From contig NZ_NGMO01000002.1 in assembly GCF_002140175.1 (NCBI RefSeq), positions 160,576 to 197,148 on the forward strand: DNA of 36,573 nt, given 5' to 3'. The translations under genes were made by a program, and so were the position numbers. Under the pieces are notes generated by a model. The model worked only from the letters and a program-made list of their open reading frames with translations. It was not told the DNA's origin and made no database searches. The stretch is from Candidatus Enterococcus wittei (GTDB lineage Bacteria; Bacillota; Bacilli; Lactobacillales; Enterococcaceae). Shown here one piece after another: positions 17,956-26,466 of this stretch; within the stretch, counting starts at the first letter, position 1, and each line of letters opens with the position of its first letter.

Positions 17956-17965
17956 GGGGAAGAAT

Positions 17966-18970
17966 ATGGGATTTTTTGATAAAATCAAGCGTGCTTTCAC
18001 AGGGGAAGAAACTCCTGAAGAAACAGAAGTACAAGTCCAAGAGAAGTATGATAAAGGACTAGAAAAGACACGTAAAACATTTGGCGAACGAATGAATGAA
18101 TTGTTTGCAAACTTCCGTACAGTAGATGAAGATTTCTTCGAAGAATTGGAAGAAACATTGATCGGTGCTGATGTTGGTTTTGAAACAGCTATCAAGATCA
18201 CTGAATCTTTACGCCAAGAAGTAAAGTTACGTAATGCGAAAAAACCAGCTGAAATTCAAAATGCAATCATTGAGAAGTTAGTTGAATTATACGAACAAGA
18301 AGGCATTGACGAAGTGAATGAATTAAACATCCAAGAAGATGGACTCACAGTCATTTTATTTGTTGGTGTAAACGGTGTTGGGAAAACAACCAGTATTGGA
18401 AAACTAGCCCATCAATATAAGCTTGAAGGAAAAAAAGTGTTACTTGCTGCAGCAGATACCTTCCGTGCCGGTGCCATTGATCAGTTAGTGGTCTGGGGTG
18501 AACGTGCAGAGGTAGAAGTCGTACGTGGTAAAGCGGGTGGTGATCCTGCCGCAGTAGTATATGATGCAATCGAAAAAGCCAAAGAACAAGAAGCAGATAT
18601 TTTACTTGTCGATACGGCTGGGCGTTTGCAAAATAAAGTCAACTTGATGAATGAGTTAGAAAAAATCAAACGAGTGATTCAAAGAGAATTACCTGAAGCA
18701 CCTCATGAAATCTTACTTGTTCTAGACGCAACGACTGGGCAAAATGCCATGGTTCAAGCAAAACAATTTAAAGAAACAACGGATGTGACTGGTCTGGTCT
18801 TAACTAAATTAGATGGTACAGCAAAAGGCGGAATCGTCTTGGCTATCCGTAACGAATTACATTTACCAGTAAAATTAGTTGGACTTGGCGAAGGGATCGA
18901 TGATTTAGAGCCATTTGATCCAAATGACTTTGTTATTGGCTTGTTCAAAGGCTTATTAAAAGAAGCTTAA
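17966..18970 (+). CDS. ftsY: Signal recognition particle receptor FtsY
   Basis: A 334-residue SRP-type GTPase that docks SRP-bound ribosomes at the membrane for co-translational insertion. A short acidic A region (about 1-35, with EETPEETEVQVQE) precedes the NG domain: P-loop GVNGVGKTT (134-142), DTFRAGA, DTAGRLQNK, TKLDGTAKGG and the closing GLGEGIDDLEPF. The start uses GGGGGAAG. It is the last gene of the rnc-smc cluster and is followed by a strong terminator. Confidence 0.96.
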   Translation: MGFFDKIKRAFTGEETPEETEVQVQEKYDKGLEKTRKTFGERMNELFANFRTVDEDFFEELEETLIGADVGFETAIKITESLRQEVKLRNAKKPAEIQNAIIEKLVELYEQEGIDEVNELNIQEDGLTVILFVGVNGVGKTTSIGKLAHQYKLEGKKVLLAAADTFRAGAIDQLVVWGERAEVEVVRGKAGGDPAAVVYDAIEKAKEQEADILLVDTAGRLQNKVNLMNELEKIKRVIQRELPEAPHEILLVLDATTGQNAMVQAKQFKETTDVTGLVLTKLDGTAKGGIVLAIRNELHLPVKLVGLGEGIDDLEPFDPNDFVIGLFKGLLKEA

Positions 18971-18991
18971 GTGTTCAAAATAAGAAAAAAT

Positions 18992-19074
18992 AATCAGCTC
19001 CAAGAAGAAAGCAGATCGTGAAGAAACAGCTTTTGCTCTTCACGATTGACTTCCTTCATAGGAGCTGATTTTTT
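18992..19074 (+). terminator. ftsY terminator with nested hairpins
   Basis: Outer arms AATCAGCTCC (18992-19001) and GGAGCTGATT (19061-19070) enclose a second stem ATCGTGAAGA / TCTTCACGAT; a T-run follows to 19074. Confidence 0.9.
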
Positions 19075-19079
19075 AACGG

Positions 19080-19120
19080 CTGTCAGAAGTTGTGACAGTA
19101 GTGTTTGGTGTCAATATAAA
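19080..19120 (+). promoter_or_regulatory. Promoter with an operator-like dyad, far upstream of gshF
   Basis: GTGACA (19092-19097), 17 bases and TATAAA (19115-19120) form a promoter. A perfect dyad, CTGTCA (19080-19085) with TGACAG (19093-19098), overlaps its -35, the geometry of a repressor site. A terminator-like hairpin follows at 19133-19174. The regulator is unknown. Confidence 0.4.
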
Positions 19121-19132
19121 TCAAAAGATGCA

Positions 19133-19174
19133 AAAATAGCTTAACCTACTTTTTAGAGGTTCAGCTTATTTTCT
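19133..19174 (+). terminator. Terminator-like hairpin in the gshF upstream region
   Basis: AAAATAGCTTAACCT pairs with AGGTTCAGCTTATTTT (one bulge, one mismatch), ending in a T-rich stretch. A second, smaller one (AAATAAC / GTTATTT plus T, 19264-19290) lies downstream. Confidence 0.45.
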
Positions 19175-19354
19175 AAGAAATTGCTTTTAGAACACTGTTT
19201 ATTTGACTTTAAGCGAGTAAAAAAGGGGATTGTTTAGTCGTGTTTTTTTGATTGGAACTGCTGAAATAACAAACCGAAAAGTTATTTTTTGGGGGAAGAA
19301 ATCTCTTTTTTCTCATTTTAAAACAATTTCGTTCTTTTTCTGGCGTGTTTTGAC

Positions 19355-19360
19355 TATAAT
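19355..19360 (+). promoter_or_regulatory. Likely -10 of the proximal gshF promoter
   Basis: A perfect TATAAT lies 30 bases before the gshF start. The -35 at 17 bases (TTCTTT) is poor, so activator help or an alternative start is possible. Confidence 0.4.
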
Positions 19361-19389
19361 TATACATATGAATTGGAGGACATTTAAAT

Positions 19390-21678
19390 ATGAACTATAA
19401 AGAACTATTACTGCATCCTAGCTCACGTCCCTTTATTCGTCAAGCCCGCTTTGGGATTGAGCGTGAAGGTCAACGTGTAGATTTTTCTGGACAGTTAGCC
19501 AAAACAGATCATCCCAAACGGTTTGGTGATCGTGCGCACCATCCGTATATTCAAACGGATTTTAGTGAAACACAAATTGAATTGATCACACCAGTGACGG
19601 ATTCTGTCAAAGAGCTTTTTCAATATTTAGAAGCAATTTATGAAGTTGCTTCACGCTCAATTGCAGAAGATGAAATGATTTGGCCGTTAAGTATGCCGCC
19701 TGTGCTACCAGAAAAAGACGAAGATATCATGATTGCTAAATTGTCTAATTTTGAAGATGTATTATACCGTCGTTATCTAGCCAAAGAATATGGGAAAAGA
19801 AAACAGATGGTTAGTGGTATCCATTTTAATTTTGAGTTTGGCAATGACTTGTTGCAAGTATGGTTTGCTCAACAAACAGAGTTCACTGAATTTACGGAAT
19901 TTAAGACAGAGCTATATTTAAAAACTGCTCGTAATTTTTTGCGTTATCGTTGGTTGATCACTTACTTGTATGGTGCTTCTCCTTTAAGTGAAGAAAATTA
20001 CTTCGTGGATAAACCTGCACCAGCTGAACCTGTCCGCAGTATTCGTAACAGCTCATTTGGTTATACTAACCATCCGAATGTCAAAGTATCGTATTCTTCT
20101 ATGGAACGATATTTGTCGGATATCGAACGTATGGTAGAAGAAGGAAAGTTATCTGAAGAAAAAGAATTTTATACGCCTATTCGTTTTCGTGGAGGGAAAC
20201 GTGTGGCAGATTTATCCGAAAGTGGCGTACAGTATATTGAATTAAGAAATATTGATTTAAATCCTTATGCCCGAGTAGGAATCAACGAAGAACAAGTTGA
20301 ATTTTTGCACCTATTCTTGATGTATATGTTATGGATTGATCAAGAAACAGCAGTAGATGAATGGGTAGCAGAAGGCGAGCTACGAAATGAACAAGTTTCA
20401 TTAGAAAAACCCTTTGAGCAAACCGCTTTTTATGATGAAGGAAGAAATCTACTCCAAGGAATGAAAGAAATGCTTGTTGCACTTGAAGAGATAGAGTCCT
20501 TACCGTTAATGGATGAGTTGTTGAATAGAATGGATGATCCGCATGAAACGTTGGCAGGAAAAATCTATCAAGAAGTCCAACAGTCAGGCCAACATGAATT
20601 TGCTCTCTCTTTGGCTAAAACCTATGAAGCCAAAAGCCATGAACGTCCCTATCAATTGGCAGGATTTCGCGATATGGAACTTTCCACCCAAATTTTCTTG
20701 TTTGATGCAATTCAACAAGGGATCCAAGTCAAAGTATTGGATGAAGCAGATCAGTTTCTACGTTTGCAACACCAAGAGCATATCGAATATGTAAAAAATG
20801 CTAATATGACGAGCAAAGACAGTTATGTTGTTCCATTGATCATGGAAAATAAAACAGTGACAAAGAAAGTGCTGAAAGAGGCAGGATTTCGTGTTCCAGA
20901 AGGCGCTGAATTCACGTCTATGGAAGAAGCAATCACTGCTTATTCACGATTCGCAAAACAAGCATTCGTGATTAAACCAAAATCAACGAACTATGGTTTA
21001 GGAATTACCATTTTTAAAGAAGGTGCTGCTTTAGCTGACTACAAAGCAGGATTAGCCATCGCTTTTCGAGAAGATGATTCAGTATTAGTAGAAGAGTTTA
21101 TGCCAGGAACGGAATATCGCTTCTTTGTCATTGACGGCAAGGTGAAAGCCATCCTACTTCGTGTACCAGCAAATGTGGTGGGTGATGGGAAACGAACGGT
21201 GGAAGAACTAGTGGCTGAAAAAAATCTTGATCCGTTGAGAGGAAGTCATCATCGGGCACCATTGGAATTGATCCAATTAGGGGAGTTAGAACAACTGATG
21301 CTGAAAGAGCAAGGTTTGACAGTGAGTGCTGTTCCTGAAAAAGGACAAATCGTCTATTTGAGAGAAAATTCTAATATCAGTACGGGAGGAGACTCAATTG
21401 ATGTGACGGATGAGTTTTCTGACCACTATAAAAAAATCGCACAATCAGCTGTTGAAGCTTTAGGCGCCAAAATCAGTGGAATCGACTTGATCATTCCAGA
21501 TAAAGAAGTAGATCCAGAAACGAACGAAAAAGCTTATGGTATTATCGAAGCCAATTTCAATCCAGCGATGCATATGCATGTCTATCCTTTTGCAGGAAAA
21601 GGAAGAAGATTAACGATGAATGTATTGGAATTGCTGTATCCAGAAGTAGTCAATAGTTCAATAAATAATGAAAATTAA
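19390..21678 (+). CDS. gshF: Bifunctional glutathione synthetase GshF (GshAB)
   Basis: A 762-residue fusion that makes glutathione from glutamate, cysteine and glycine. The N-terminal half is a gamma-glutamylcysteine ligase: FGIEREGQRVDFSG (about 17-30), HPYIQTDFSETQIELITP and the FEYI-like VQYIELRNIDLNPY. The C-terminal part (about 480-760) is an ATP-grasp ligase: FVIKPKSTNYGLGITIF, LVEEFMPGTEYRFFVIDGK, and NSNISTGGDSIDVTDEF. The ATG is preceded by TTGGAGGAC. The full length is normal for enterococcal and streptococcal GshF. It is monocistronic, ending at the repeat element 21700-21873. Confidence 0.96.
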   Translation: MNYKELLLHPSSRPFIRQARFGIEREGQRVDFSGQLAKTDHPKRFGDRAHHPYIQTDFSETQIELITPVTDSVKELFQYLEAIYEVASRSIAEDEMIWPLSMPPVLPEKDEDIMIAKLSNFEDVLYRRYLAKEYGKRKQMVSGIHFNFEFGNDLLQVWFAQQTEFTEFTEFKTELYLKTARNFLRYRWLITYLYGASPLSEENYFVDKPAPAEPVRSIRNSSFGYTNHPNVKVSYSSMERYLSDIERMVEEGKLSEEKEFYTPIRFRGGKRVADLSESGVQYIELRNIDLNPYARVGINEEQVEFLHLFLMYMLWIDQETAVDEWVAEGELRNEQVSLEKPFEQTAFYDEGRNLLQGMKEMLVALEEIESLPLMDELLNRMDDPHETLAGKIYQEVQQSGQHEFALSLAKTYEAKSHERPYQLAGFRDMELSTQIFLFDAIQQGIQVKVLDEADQFLRLQHQEHIEYVKNANMTSKDSYVVPLIMENKTVTKKVLKEAGFRVPEGAEFTSMEEAITAYSRFAKQAFVIKPKSTNYGLGITIFKEGAALADYKAGLAIAFREDDSVLVEEFMPGTEYRFFVIDGKVKAILLRVPANVVGDGKRTVEELVAEKNLDPLRGSHHRAPLELIQLGELEQLMLKEQGLTVSAVPEKGQIVYLRENSNISTGGDSIDVTDEFSDHYKKIAQSAVEALGAKISGIDLIIPDKEVDPETNEKAYGIIEANFNPAMHMHVYPFAGKGRRLTMNVLELLYPEVVNSSINNEN

Positions 21679-21699
21679 CAAAATAGTTAGATGATTTTG

Positions 21700-21873
21700 A
21701 GGAGCGTGGGACAAAAGCGTTATTTACTTTTGTTTCACGCTCTAAATATGTATAAACGGCGGAATCAGAAGCACCTCCTTCGATAATAAGCTGGAATTCA
21801 CAAAAAATTTAAAAGCAATTTTCGTGAATTCCTTCTTGTTTCTCGGAGTTAAACGCTTCTGTCCCAGCCTCCT
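21700..21873. repeat. ~175 bp structured intergenic repeat, copy A
   Basis: This element recurs in inverted orientation at 26288-26466 with roughly nine in ten bases identical by eye. Internal structure: GCGTGGGACAAAAG (21704-21717) can pair with CTTTTGTTTCACGC (21727-21740); GGAATTCAC (21793-21801) with GTGAATTCC (21824-21832); and the ends GGGACAAAAGCG (21708-21719) with CGCTTCTGTCCC (21854-21865). The first and third pairings are mutually exclusive. It lies between convergent gshF and yueI and could end transcription from both sides. No transposase is encoded and no target duplication is clear. Confidence 0.85.
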
Positions 21874-21897
21874 TTTTGTACGATTTATCATTATTAA

Positions 21898-22341
21898 TCA
21901 AAAGAAACGATGCCAGAAACTTTTTTTCTTTGGCTGTTCTGGTTCTTCTTTTTGGGGACTTGGATATTTTTCTTCAACATCGATCACTGGTTCATTCACC
22001 GCTTCTTTGGCCACTAACAATAGTCCAAAACTATTGGGATCATCGGTGACGAAATCATTGATGACTGTAAAAGGGACTTGGTTTTTGGTGGCTAATTGAA
22101 TGTACTGATTTTGAATAGAAAGAGGTAATGCACCGTTTAAAAGAATCGAAGCTTTAGGATGAGATTCAAGTTCTTTAAGAAAATGTTCCTTATTCGTTGG
22201 TTCTTTCATTTGTGCAATCGTCATACTAAGGTAACAACGTTCTCTAAATGTACCTAAATACTTGTGCTGTTCTTCAGGGTTTACTAAAGGAGTTCCATAC
22301 ATTCCTTTGTCCAAATGGCTTTTCAAATCATCTTTTGTCAT
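21898..22341 (-). CDS. yueI: YueI family protein (DUF1694)
   Basis: A 147-residue cytosolic protein. The N-terminal MYGTPLVNPEEQHKYLGTF followed by RERC is the hallmark of the YueI/DUF1694 family, widespread in Bacilli and of unknown function. The middle resembles a small alpha/beta nucleotide- or ligand-binding fold (NGALPLSIQNQYIQLA; VPFTVINDFVTDD). The C-terminal tail is charged and proline-rich (SPQKEEPEQPKKKSFWHRFF). AAGGAGG lies just upstream on the minus strand. Single gene, convergent with gshF. Confidence 0.85.
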   Translation of the reverse strand: MTKDDLKSHLDKGMYGTPLVNPEEQHKYLGTFRERCYLSMTIAQMKEPTNKEHFLKELESHPKASILLNGALPLSIQNQYIQLATKNQVPFTVINDFVTDDPNSFGLLLVAKEAVNEPVIDVEEKYPSPQKEEPEQPKKKSFWHRFF

Positions 22342-22370
22342 CTATTTTCCTCCTTAAAGTTATTAAATCC

Positions 22371-22379
22371 ATTATAACA
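22371..22379 (-). promoter_or_regulatory. yueI promoter, extended -10
   Basis: On the minus strand TGTTATAAT (plus 22371-22379) is a perfect -10 with the extended TGn element, about 30 bases before the yueI start. The -35 is weak. Confidence 0.5.
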
Positions 22380-22471
22380 TAAGGCTTCACGCTAAAATCA
22401 GAAATGAATTCGCCTCCTAATTTCCATTTATCGAATAAGACAAAGCATAAAAAATGAGTATCTTTCTTTCA

Positions 22472-22505
22472 AAAATCCTTTGTTTTATTTTCAGCAAGGG
22501 ATTTT
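22472..22505. other. Hairpin between yueI and the iron importer
   Basis: AAAATCCTTTG (22472-22482) pairs with CAAGGGATTTT (22495-22505), 11 pairs with one G-T. It is not flanked by a strong T-run. It may insulate the two divergent transcripts; purpose unknown. Confidence 0.3.
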
Positions 22506-22565
22506 AGCATATTTTTTATCCAATCATCCAGACAAAAGTTTTTAAAATGAAAAATGAAGTTGCTT

Positions 22566-22594
22566 TTGTTCAAACATTCACTTAAAATGATAAT
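22566..22594 (+). promoter_or_regulatory. Iron-importer promoter
   Basis: TTGTTC (22566-22571), 17 bases, GATAAT (22589-22594). The -10 hexamer is the first part of the Fur box, so a bound repressor would block RNA polymerase directly. Confidence 0.6.
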
Positions 22595-22608
22595 GAGAAT
22601 CATTCTCA
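22589..22608 (+). promoter_or_regulatory. Fur box
   Basis: The 19 bases 22589-22607 match the classical Fur consensus GATAATGATAATCATTATC at 17 positions, and contain a perfect 7-1-7 dyad TGAGAAT-C-ATTCTCA (22594-22608), the form recognised by Gram-positive Fur. It overlaps the promoter and lies 20 bases before the first importer gene. Expression should rise under iron limitation. Confidence 0.88.
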
Positions 22609-22627
22609 GTTGAAGGAGTCTAAGTGA

Positions 22628-23578
22628 ATGCGCTACGGAAAACTTATTGGTTTATTAGTTATTTTAAGTATTTGTTCTCTTTTTATTGGGGTTTCACAAC
22701 TCCAATTGGTGGATCTGATTCACTTGAGGGGACATAGTCTTCAATTGTTGCTAGCAACTCGTTTTCCACGAACGATTTGTTTGTTGCTAGTAGGAGCTAC
22801 AAGTAGTATTTGTGGGCTAATCATGCAACATCTGACCCAAAATAAATTCGTTTCTCCCACGACAGCTGGAACAATGGATAGTGCCAGATTAGGTTTATTA
22901 GTTGTGATGCTTTTTTTACCACAAGCCTCTATTTTTATACGCTCTTTGACAGCATTTGTATTTGCTTTTGCTGGCACGTTACTTTTCTTATCATTAGCAC
23001 GTTTCTTTCCACAAAAGAATCAGTTGATGTTGCCATTAATTGGTGTCATGTTGGGAAACATCATTGGATCAGTTGCGACTTTTTTTGCCTACCAATTTCA
23101 ACTAGTGCAAAATATGTCTTCGTGGTTACAAGGAAATTTTGCTACGATCATGCGAGGAGAGTATGAATTATTATATCTTACGGTTCCACTACTTGGTGTC
23201 CTTTCTTTTTTTGCGTATCAATTTACAATTGTAGGATTGGGAGAGACCTTTGCGGTTAATTTAGGGATGGACTATCGAAAGATGCAATTATTAGGGATTG
23301 GATTAGTTTCTTTTGCCAGTGCGGTCGTCTTGATCATGGTAGGGACAATTCCATTTCTTGGAGTGATCATTCCTAATCTCACTGCGAGATTATATGGAGA
23401 TCAAGTCCATAAAACATTAGGGATCACTGCAATCATTGGAAGTATTTTTCTTCTCTCTTGTGATATTTTGGCACGAATCGTGATTTATCCTTATGAAGTA
23501 CCTGTGAGTGTCGTTGTAGGAATGATCGGTGGCTTATGTTTTCTCTATTTGCTTCTAAGGGGGAAAACACATGCGTAA
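22628..23578 (+). CDS. Iron-siderophore ABC transporter permease (FecCD family), first subunit
   Basis: A 316-residue polytopic membrane protein of the FecCD/BtuC type. The conserved LLATRFPRTICLLLVGA, GLIMQHLTQNKFVSP (AGxxxQ-like region) and GTIPFLGVIIPNLTARLYG segments are visible. The start uses GAAGGAG. The order permease-permease-ATPase-lipoprotein matches the Bacillus yclNOPQ (petrobactin) and fat/ceu-type systems, and this gene is in the YclN position. The enterococcal Fit system is a possible orthologue from memory; the substrate cannot be read from sequence. Coupled to the next gene by an eight-base overlap. Confidence 0.88.
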   Translation: MRYGKLIGLLVILSICSLFIGVSQLQLVDLIHLRGHSLQLLLATRFPRTICLLLVGATSSICGLIMQHLTQNKFVSPTTAGTMDSARLGLLVVMLFLPQASIFIRSLTAFVFAFAGTLLFLSLARFFPQKNQLMLPLIGVMLGNIIGSVATFFAYQFQLVQNMSSWLQGNFATIMRGEYELLYLTVPLLGVLSFFAYQFTIVGLGETFAVNLGMDYRKMQLLGIGLVSFASAVVLIMVGTIPFLGVIIPNLTARLYGDQVHKTLGITAIIGSIFLLSCDILARIVIYPYEVPVSVVVGMIGGLCFLYLLLRGKTHA

Positions 23579-24530
23579 ACAGGAGAAACACCTTTTTTTA
23601 GGGCTGCTTTTGCTAGTTGTTGTGGTGTTAGCTAGCTATTTATTACTTAATACCTATGGAAATTGGCAATTTGCCTGGATGTTACGTAGTAAGAAAATCG
23701 CGGCTTTTATTTTAGTTGCTTTAGCAACGAGTAGTGCAACAGTTAGTTTTCAAACAATTACCCAAAATCAATTTTTAACACCTTCAGTTTTAGGACTGGA
23801 GTCGCTGTATGTTCTTGTCCAAACCTTGCTTTTTTTCTTACTGGGTGGCGTGACGATGTTGCAACAAAATAGTACTTTATTCTTTTTAGCAACCATTGTC
23901 TTGATGGGTGGCTTCAGTCAACTATTGTTCCATTTTTTATTACGAAAGCAGGCTACGTCTTTATTTTTATTATTGATGGCAGGAATGATTCTAGGTACTC
24001 TTTTCAATAGTATCAGTACGTTTCTTCAAGTGGTCATGGACCCTAATGAATATGATTTGTTACAAGGTCGTTTATTTGCTAGCTTTGGAAATATCCAAAG
24101 TCACTATTTACTGCCGGCTACTTTGTTAATCGGTGGTTGCTGGTACTTTTTATTTTACCATCGGCGTTTACTCGATGTTTTTCATTTAGGGAAAGACCAA
24201 GCAATCAACCTTGGGATCGAAACAGACCGTTTCCAATTTCTTGTATTATGTTGTGTCAGCTTGTTGACAGGAACAGCCACAGCATTAGTCGGGCCGATAA
24301 CTTTCTTAGGGTTCATCGTGGCGAATGTCAGTTATCGTCTGTTTGCTACCTATCGACATGACGTCTTATTGGTAGGCAGTTTCTTGATAGCTCTGCTGTT
24401 TTTAGCAGGTGGGCAGCTGATCGTAGAACAAGTCTTTGGCTGGAATACAACAGTCAGTGTAGTCGTAGAATTTCTCGGAGGCACTTATTTTATAACAAAG
24501 CTAATACACGAAAGGAAGAAATTTGGATGA
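23571..24530 (+). CDS. Iron-siderophore ABC transporter permease, second subunit
   Basis: A 319-residue FecCD-type membrane protein in the YclO/CeuC position. The first helix follows a short basic N-terminus (MRKQEKH). Family segments include RSKKIAAFILVALATSSATV, TQNQFLTPSVLGLES and GPITFLGFIVANVSYRL. It overlaps the previous gene by eight bases and the ATPase gene by four (ATGA), so the three are translationally coupled. It should pair with the first permease to form the heterodimeric channel. Confidence 0.88.
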   Translation: MRKQEKHLFLGLLLLVVVVLASYLLLNTYGNWQFAWMLRSKKIAAFILVALATSSATVSFQTITQNQFLTPSVLGLESLYVLVQTLLFFLLGGVTMLQQNSTLFFLATIVLMGGFSQLLFHFLLRKQATSLFLLLMAGMILGTLFNSISTFLQVVMDPNEYDLLQGRLFASFGNIQSHYLLPATLLIGGCWYFLFYHRRLLDVFHLGKDQAINLGIETDRFQFLVLCCVSLLTGTATALVGPITFLGFIVANVSYRLFATYRHDVLLVGSFLIALLFLAGGQLIVEQVFGWNTTVSVVVEFLGGTYFITKLIHERKKFG

Positions 24531-25282
24531 TCCATTTAAATAAAGTCGCTAAATTTTATCAAGAAAAAGCAGTCGTTCAATCGTTGAACCTAGAAATCCC
24601 TAAACAACAGTTGACTGCGTTTATCGGTCCTAATGGTGCAGGGAAATCTACGGTCCTTTCAATGATTAGTCGTTTGATTTCAAAGGATGTGGGGGAGATT
24701 TATCTTGACCACCAAGAAGTCAAAGCTTGGAAATCAAAAGAAATGGCAAAAAAACTAGCTATTTTGAAACAATCTAATGAGATCAGCATAAAAATCACCG
24801 TTGAAGAATTAGTAACCTTTGGGCGTTTTCCTTATTCAAGAGGAAGACTTACTGCAAATGATCAACAAATCATTGAAGAAGCCATTCAACACCTTGGATT
24901 AAATACGATAAAAGAACAAGCAATCGACACCCTCTCTGGTGGACAACTACAGCGGGCTTATATTGCGATGGTTTTAGCACAAGATACGGATTATATTTTA
25001 TTAGATGAACCATTGAATAATCTTGATATGAATTTTGCCGTCCAGATCATGCAGATTTTAAAAAAGCTGGTTCAAGAATTAGGCAAAACGATTATCGTGG
25101 TCCTTCATGATATCAATTTTGCAGCTAGTTATGCAGATGAAATCATTGCGATGAAGCAAGGGGAACTATTTATCCAAGGAAAAACAAATGAAATTATCCA
25201 AAAAGATATATTAGATGAATTGTATGAGATGGATATTCGGATCTGTGAAGTAGAAGGTCGCAGATTTTGTCTTTATTTCTAA
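24527..25282 (+). CDS. Iron-siderophore ABC transporter ATP-binding protein
   Basis: A 251-residue ABC ATPase of the FepC/FhuC class. Walker A GPNGAGKST (34-42), signature LSGGQLQRAYIAM, Walker B YILLDEPLNNLDM and the switch histidine in VVLHDINFA are intact. It sits in the YclP position, drives import through the two upstream permeases, and overlaps the second permease gene by four bases. Confidence 0.92.
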   Translation: MIHLNKVAKFYQEKAVVQSLNLEIPKQQLTAFIGPNGAGKSTVLSMISRLISKDVGEIYLDHQEVKAWKSKEMAKKLAILKQSNEISIKITVEELVTFGRFPYSRGRLTANDQQIIEEAIQHLGLNTIKEQAIDTLSGGQLQRAYIAMVLAQDTDYILLDEPLNNLDMNFAVQIMQILKKLVQELGKTIIVVLHDINFAASYADEIIAMKQGELFIQGKTNEIIQKDILDELYEMDIRICEVEGRRFCLYF

Positions 25283-25303
25283 AAAAAAACGAGGAGTGAA
25301 CAA

Positions 25304-26251
25304 ATGAAAAAAATAGTTTTAGGGTTTTTAGTGATAGCTTCTTTAGGATTAACAGCTTGCAATGGACAAGAAGCAACAACAAGTGAAACAACAGAAAAGG
25401 TGTCATCTAATCTAGTATTGACCGTCAAAGATAGTGAAGGGCAGTCAGTCAAAGTACAAAAAAGTCCAGAAAAAGTAGTCGTCTTTGATAATGGTTCGTT
25501 AGATACACTGGATGCATTAGGGGTAGGCGATAAAGTAATAGGAGCAGCAACAAAAAACTTGCCTACTTATTTGGATAAATACAAAGATGTAGAGTCAGCC
25601 GGTGGAATCAAAGAACCTGATTTAGAAAAAATCAATCAGTTACAACCAGACTTGATCATCATTTCAGGAAGACAGCGTGATTATCAAGAAGAACTCAGTC
25701 AAATCGCTCCCACTTTATTCTTAGGTCTGGACACGCAAAACACTTGGGAATCCATGAAACAAAATATTCATACGTTAGCTAAGATTTTTGATCAAGAAAA
25801 GAAAGCGAATGAACGATTAGCCGATCTTTCAGAACAAATCGACGAAATAAAAGGAAAAACCAATGATGTGTCTCTGAATGCCTTAGTTACTTTAGTAAAT
25901 GAAGGACAACTTTCTGCTTATGGATCAGGTTCACGTTTTGGATTTATCCATGATCTATTTGGATTTAAGCAAGCTGATGATAAGATTGAAGCTTCCACCC
26001 ATGGACAAAGTGTTTCCTATGAGTATGTTTTAGAAAAGAATCCTGATATTTTATTTGTGATCGATCGGACGAAAGCCATTGGTGGAGATACAAGTAAAGA
26101 CAATATCGCTACAAATGAATTAGTAGCTCAAACTACTGCTGGTAAGAATGATAAGGTGATTACTTTACAGCCAGACGTCTGGTATTTAAGTGGTGGTGGG
26201 TTAGAATCAATGAAATTGATGATCGAAGATGTCAATCAAGCATTAAAATAA
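25304..26251 (+). CDS. Iron-siderophore-binding lipoprotein
   Basis: A 315-residue substrate-binding protein of the TroA/FhuD (class III) fold. The signal peptide ends with lipobox LTAC, so Cys19 is lipidated; a Thr/Ser/Glu linker (residues 22-35) follows. The mature part has the family N-lobe PEKVVVFDNGSLDTLDALG, LQPDLIIISGR and the C-lobe KNPDILFVIDR. The closest architecture is YclQ/CeuE/FatB. It is 21 bases after the ATPase gene with its own GAGGAG site, and the operon ends in repeat copy B. No siderophore biosynthesis gene is nearby, suggesting uptake of siderophores made by others; this is inference. Confidence 0.9.
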   Translation: MKKIVLGFLVIASLGLTACNGQEATTSETTEKVSSNLVLTVKDSEGQSVKVQKSPEKVVVFDNGSLDTLDALGVGDKVIGAATKNLPTYLDKYKDVESAGGIKEPDLEKINQLQPDLIIISGRQRDYQEELSQIAPTLFLGLDTQNTWESMKQNIHTLAKIFDQEKKANERLADLSEQIDEIKGKTNDVSLNALVTLVNEGQLSAYGSGSRFGFIHDLFGFKQADDKIEASTHGQSVSYEYVLEKNPDILFVIDRTKAIGGDTSKDNIATNELVAQTTAGKNDKVITLQPDVWYLSGGGLESMKLMIEDVNQALK

Positions 26252-26287
26252 TAGTCAAAAGTTGAAGGACAGATTTCTTTGTTTAGA

Positions 26288-26466
26288 AAAGAGGCTCGGA
26301 CAGAAGTGGTTAACTCCAAGAAGTAAGAAGGAATTCACGAAAATTGCTTTTAAACTTTTTGTGAATTTCAGCTTATTATCAAAGGAGTTGCTTCTGATTC
26401 CGCCGTTTATACGTATTTAGAGCGTGAAATAAGAGTAAATAATACTTTTGTCCCACGTTCTTTTCC
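26288..26466. repeat. ~175 bp structured intergenic repeat, copy B (inverted relative to copy A)
   Basis: The reverse complement aligns end to end with copy A (21700-21873), with scattered substitutions, some of which keep stems paired. It lies between the iron-importer lipoprotein gene and the convergent small gene at 26621, the same kind of position as copy A. With copy A it forms an inverted pair about 4.5 kb apart that brackets yueI and the importer. Confidence 0.85.

Noticed and set aside
21824-22099. Plus-strand open frame of 91 codons
   Set aside because: It runs through repeat copy A and antisense to yueI, has no ribosome site and no recognisable domain.
21700-26466. Composite transposon bracketed by the two repeat copies
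   Set aside because: No transposase lies inside, the interior holds ordinary enterococcal genes, and no target duplication was seen at the outer ends. The repeats look like independent non-coding elements.
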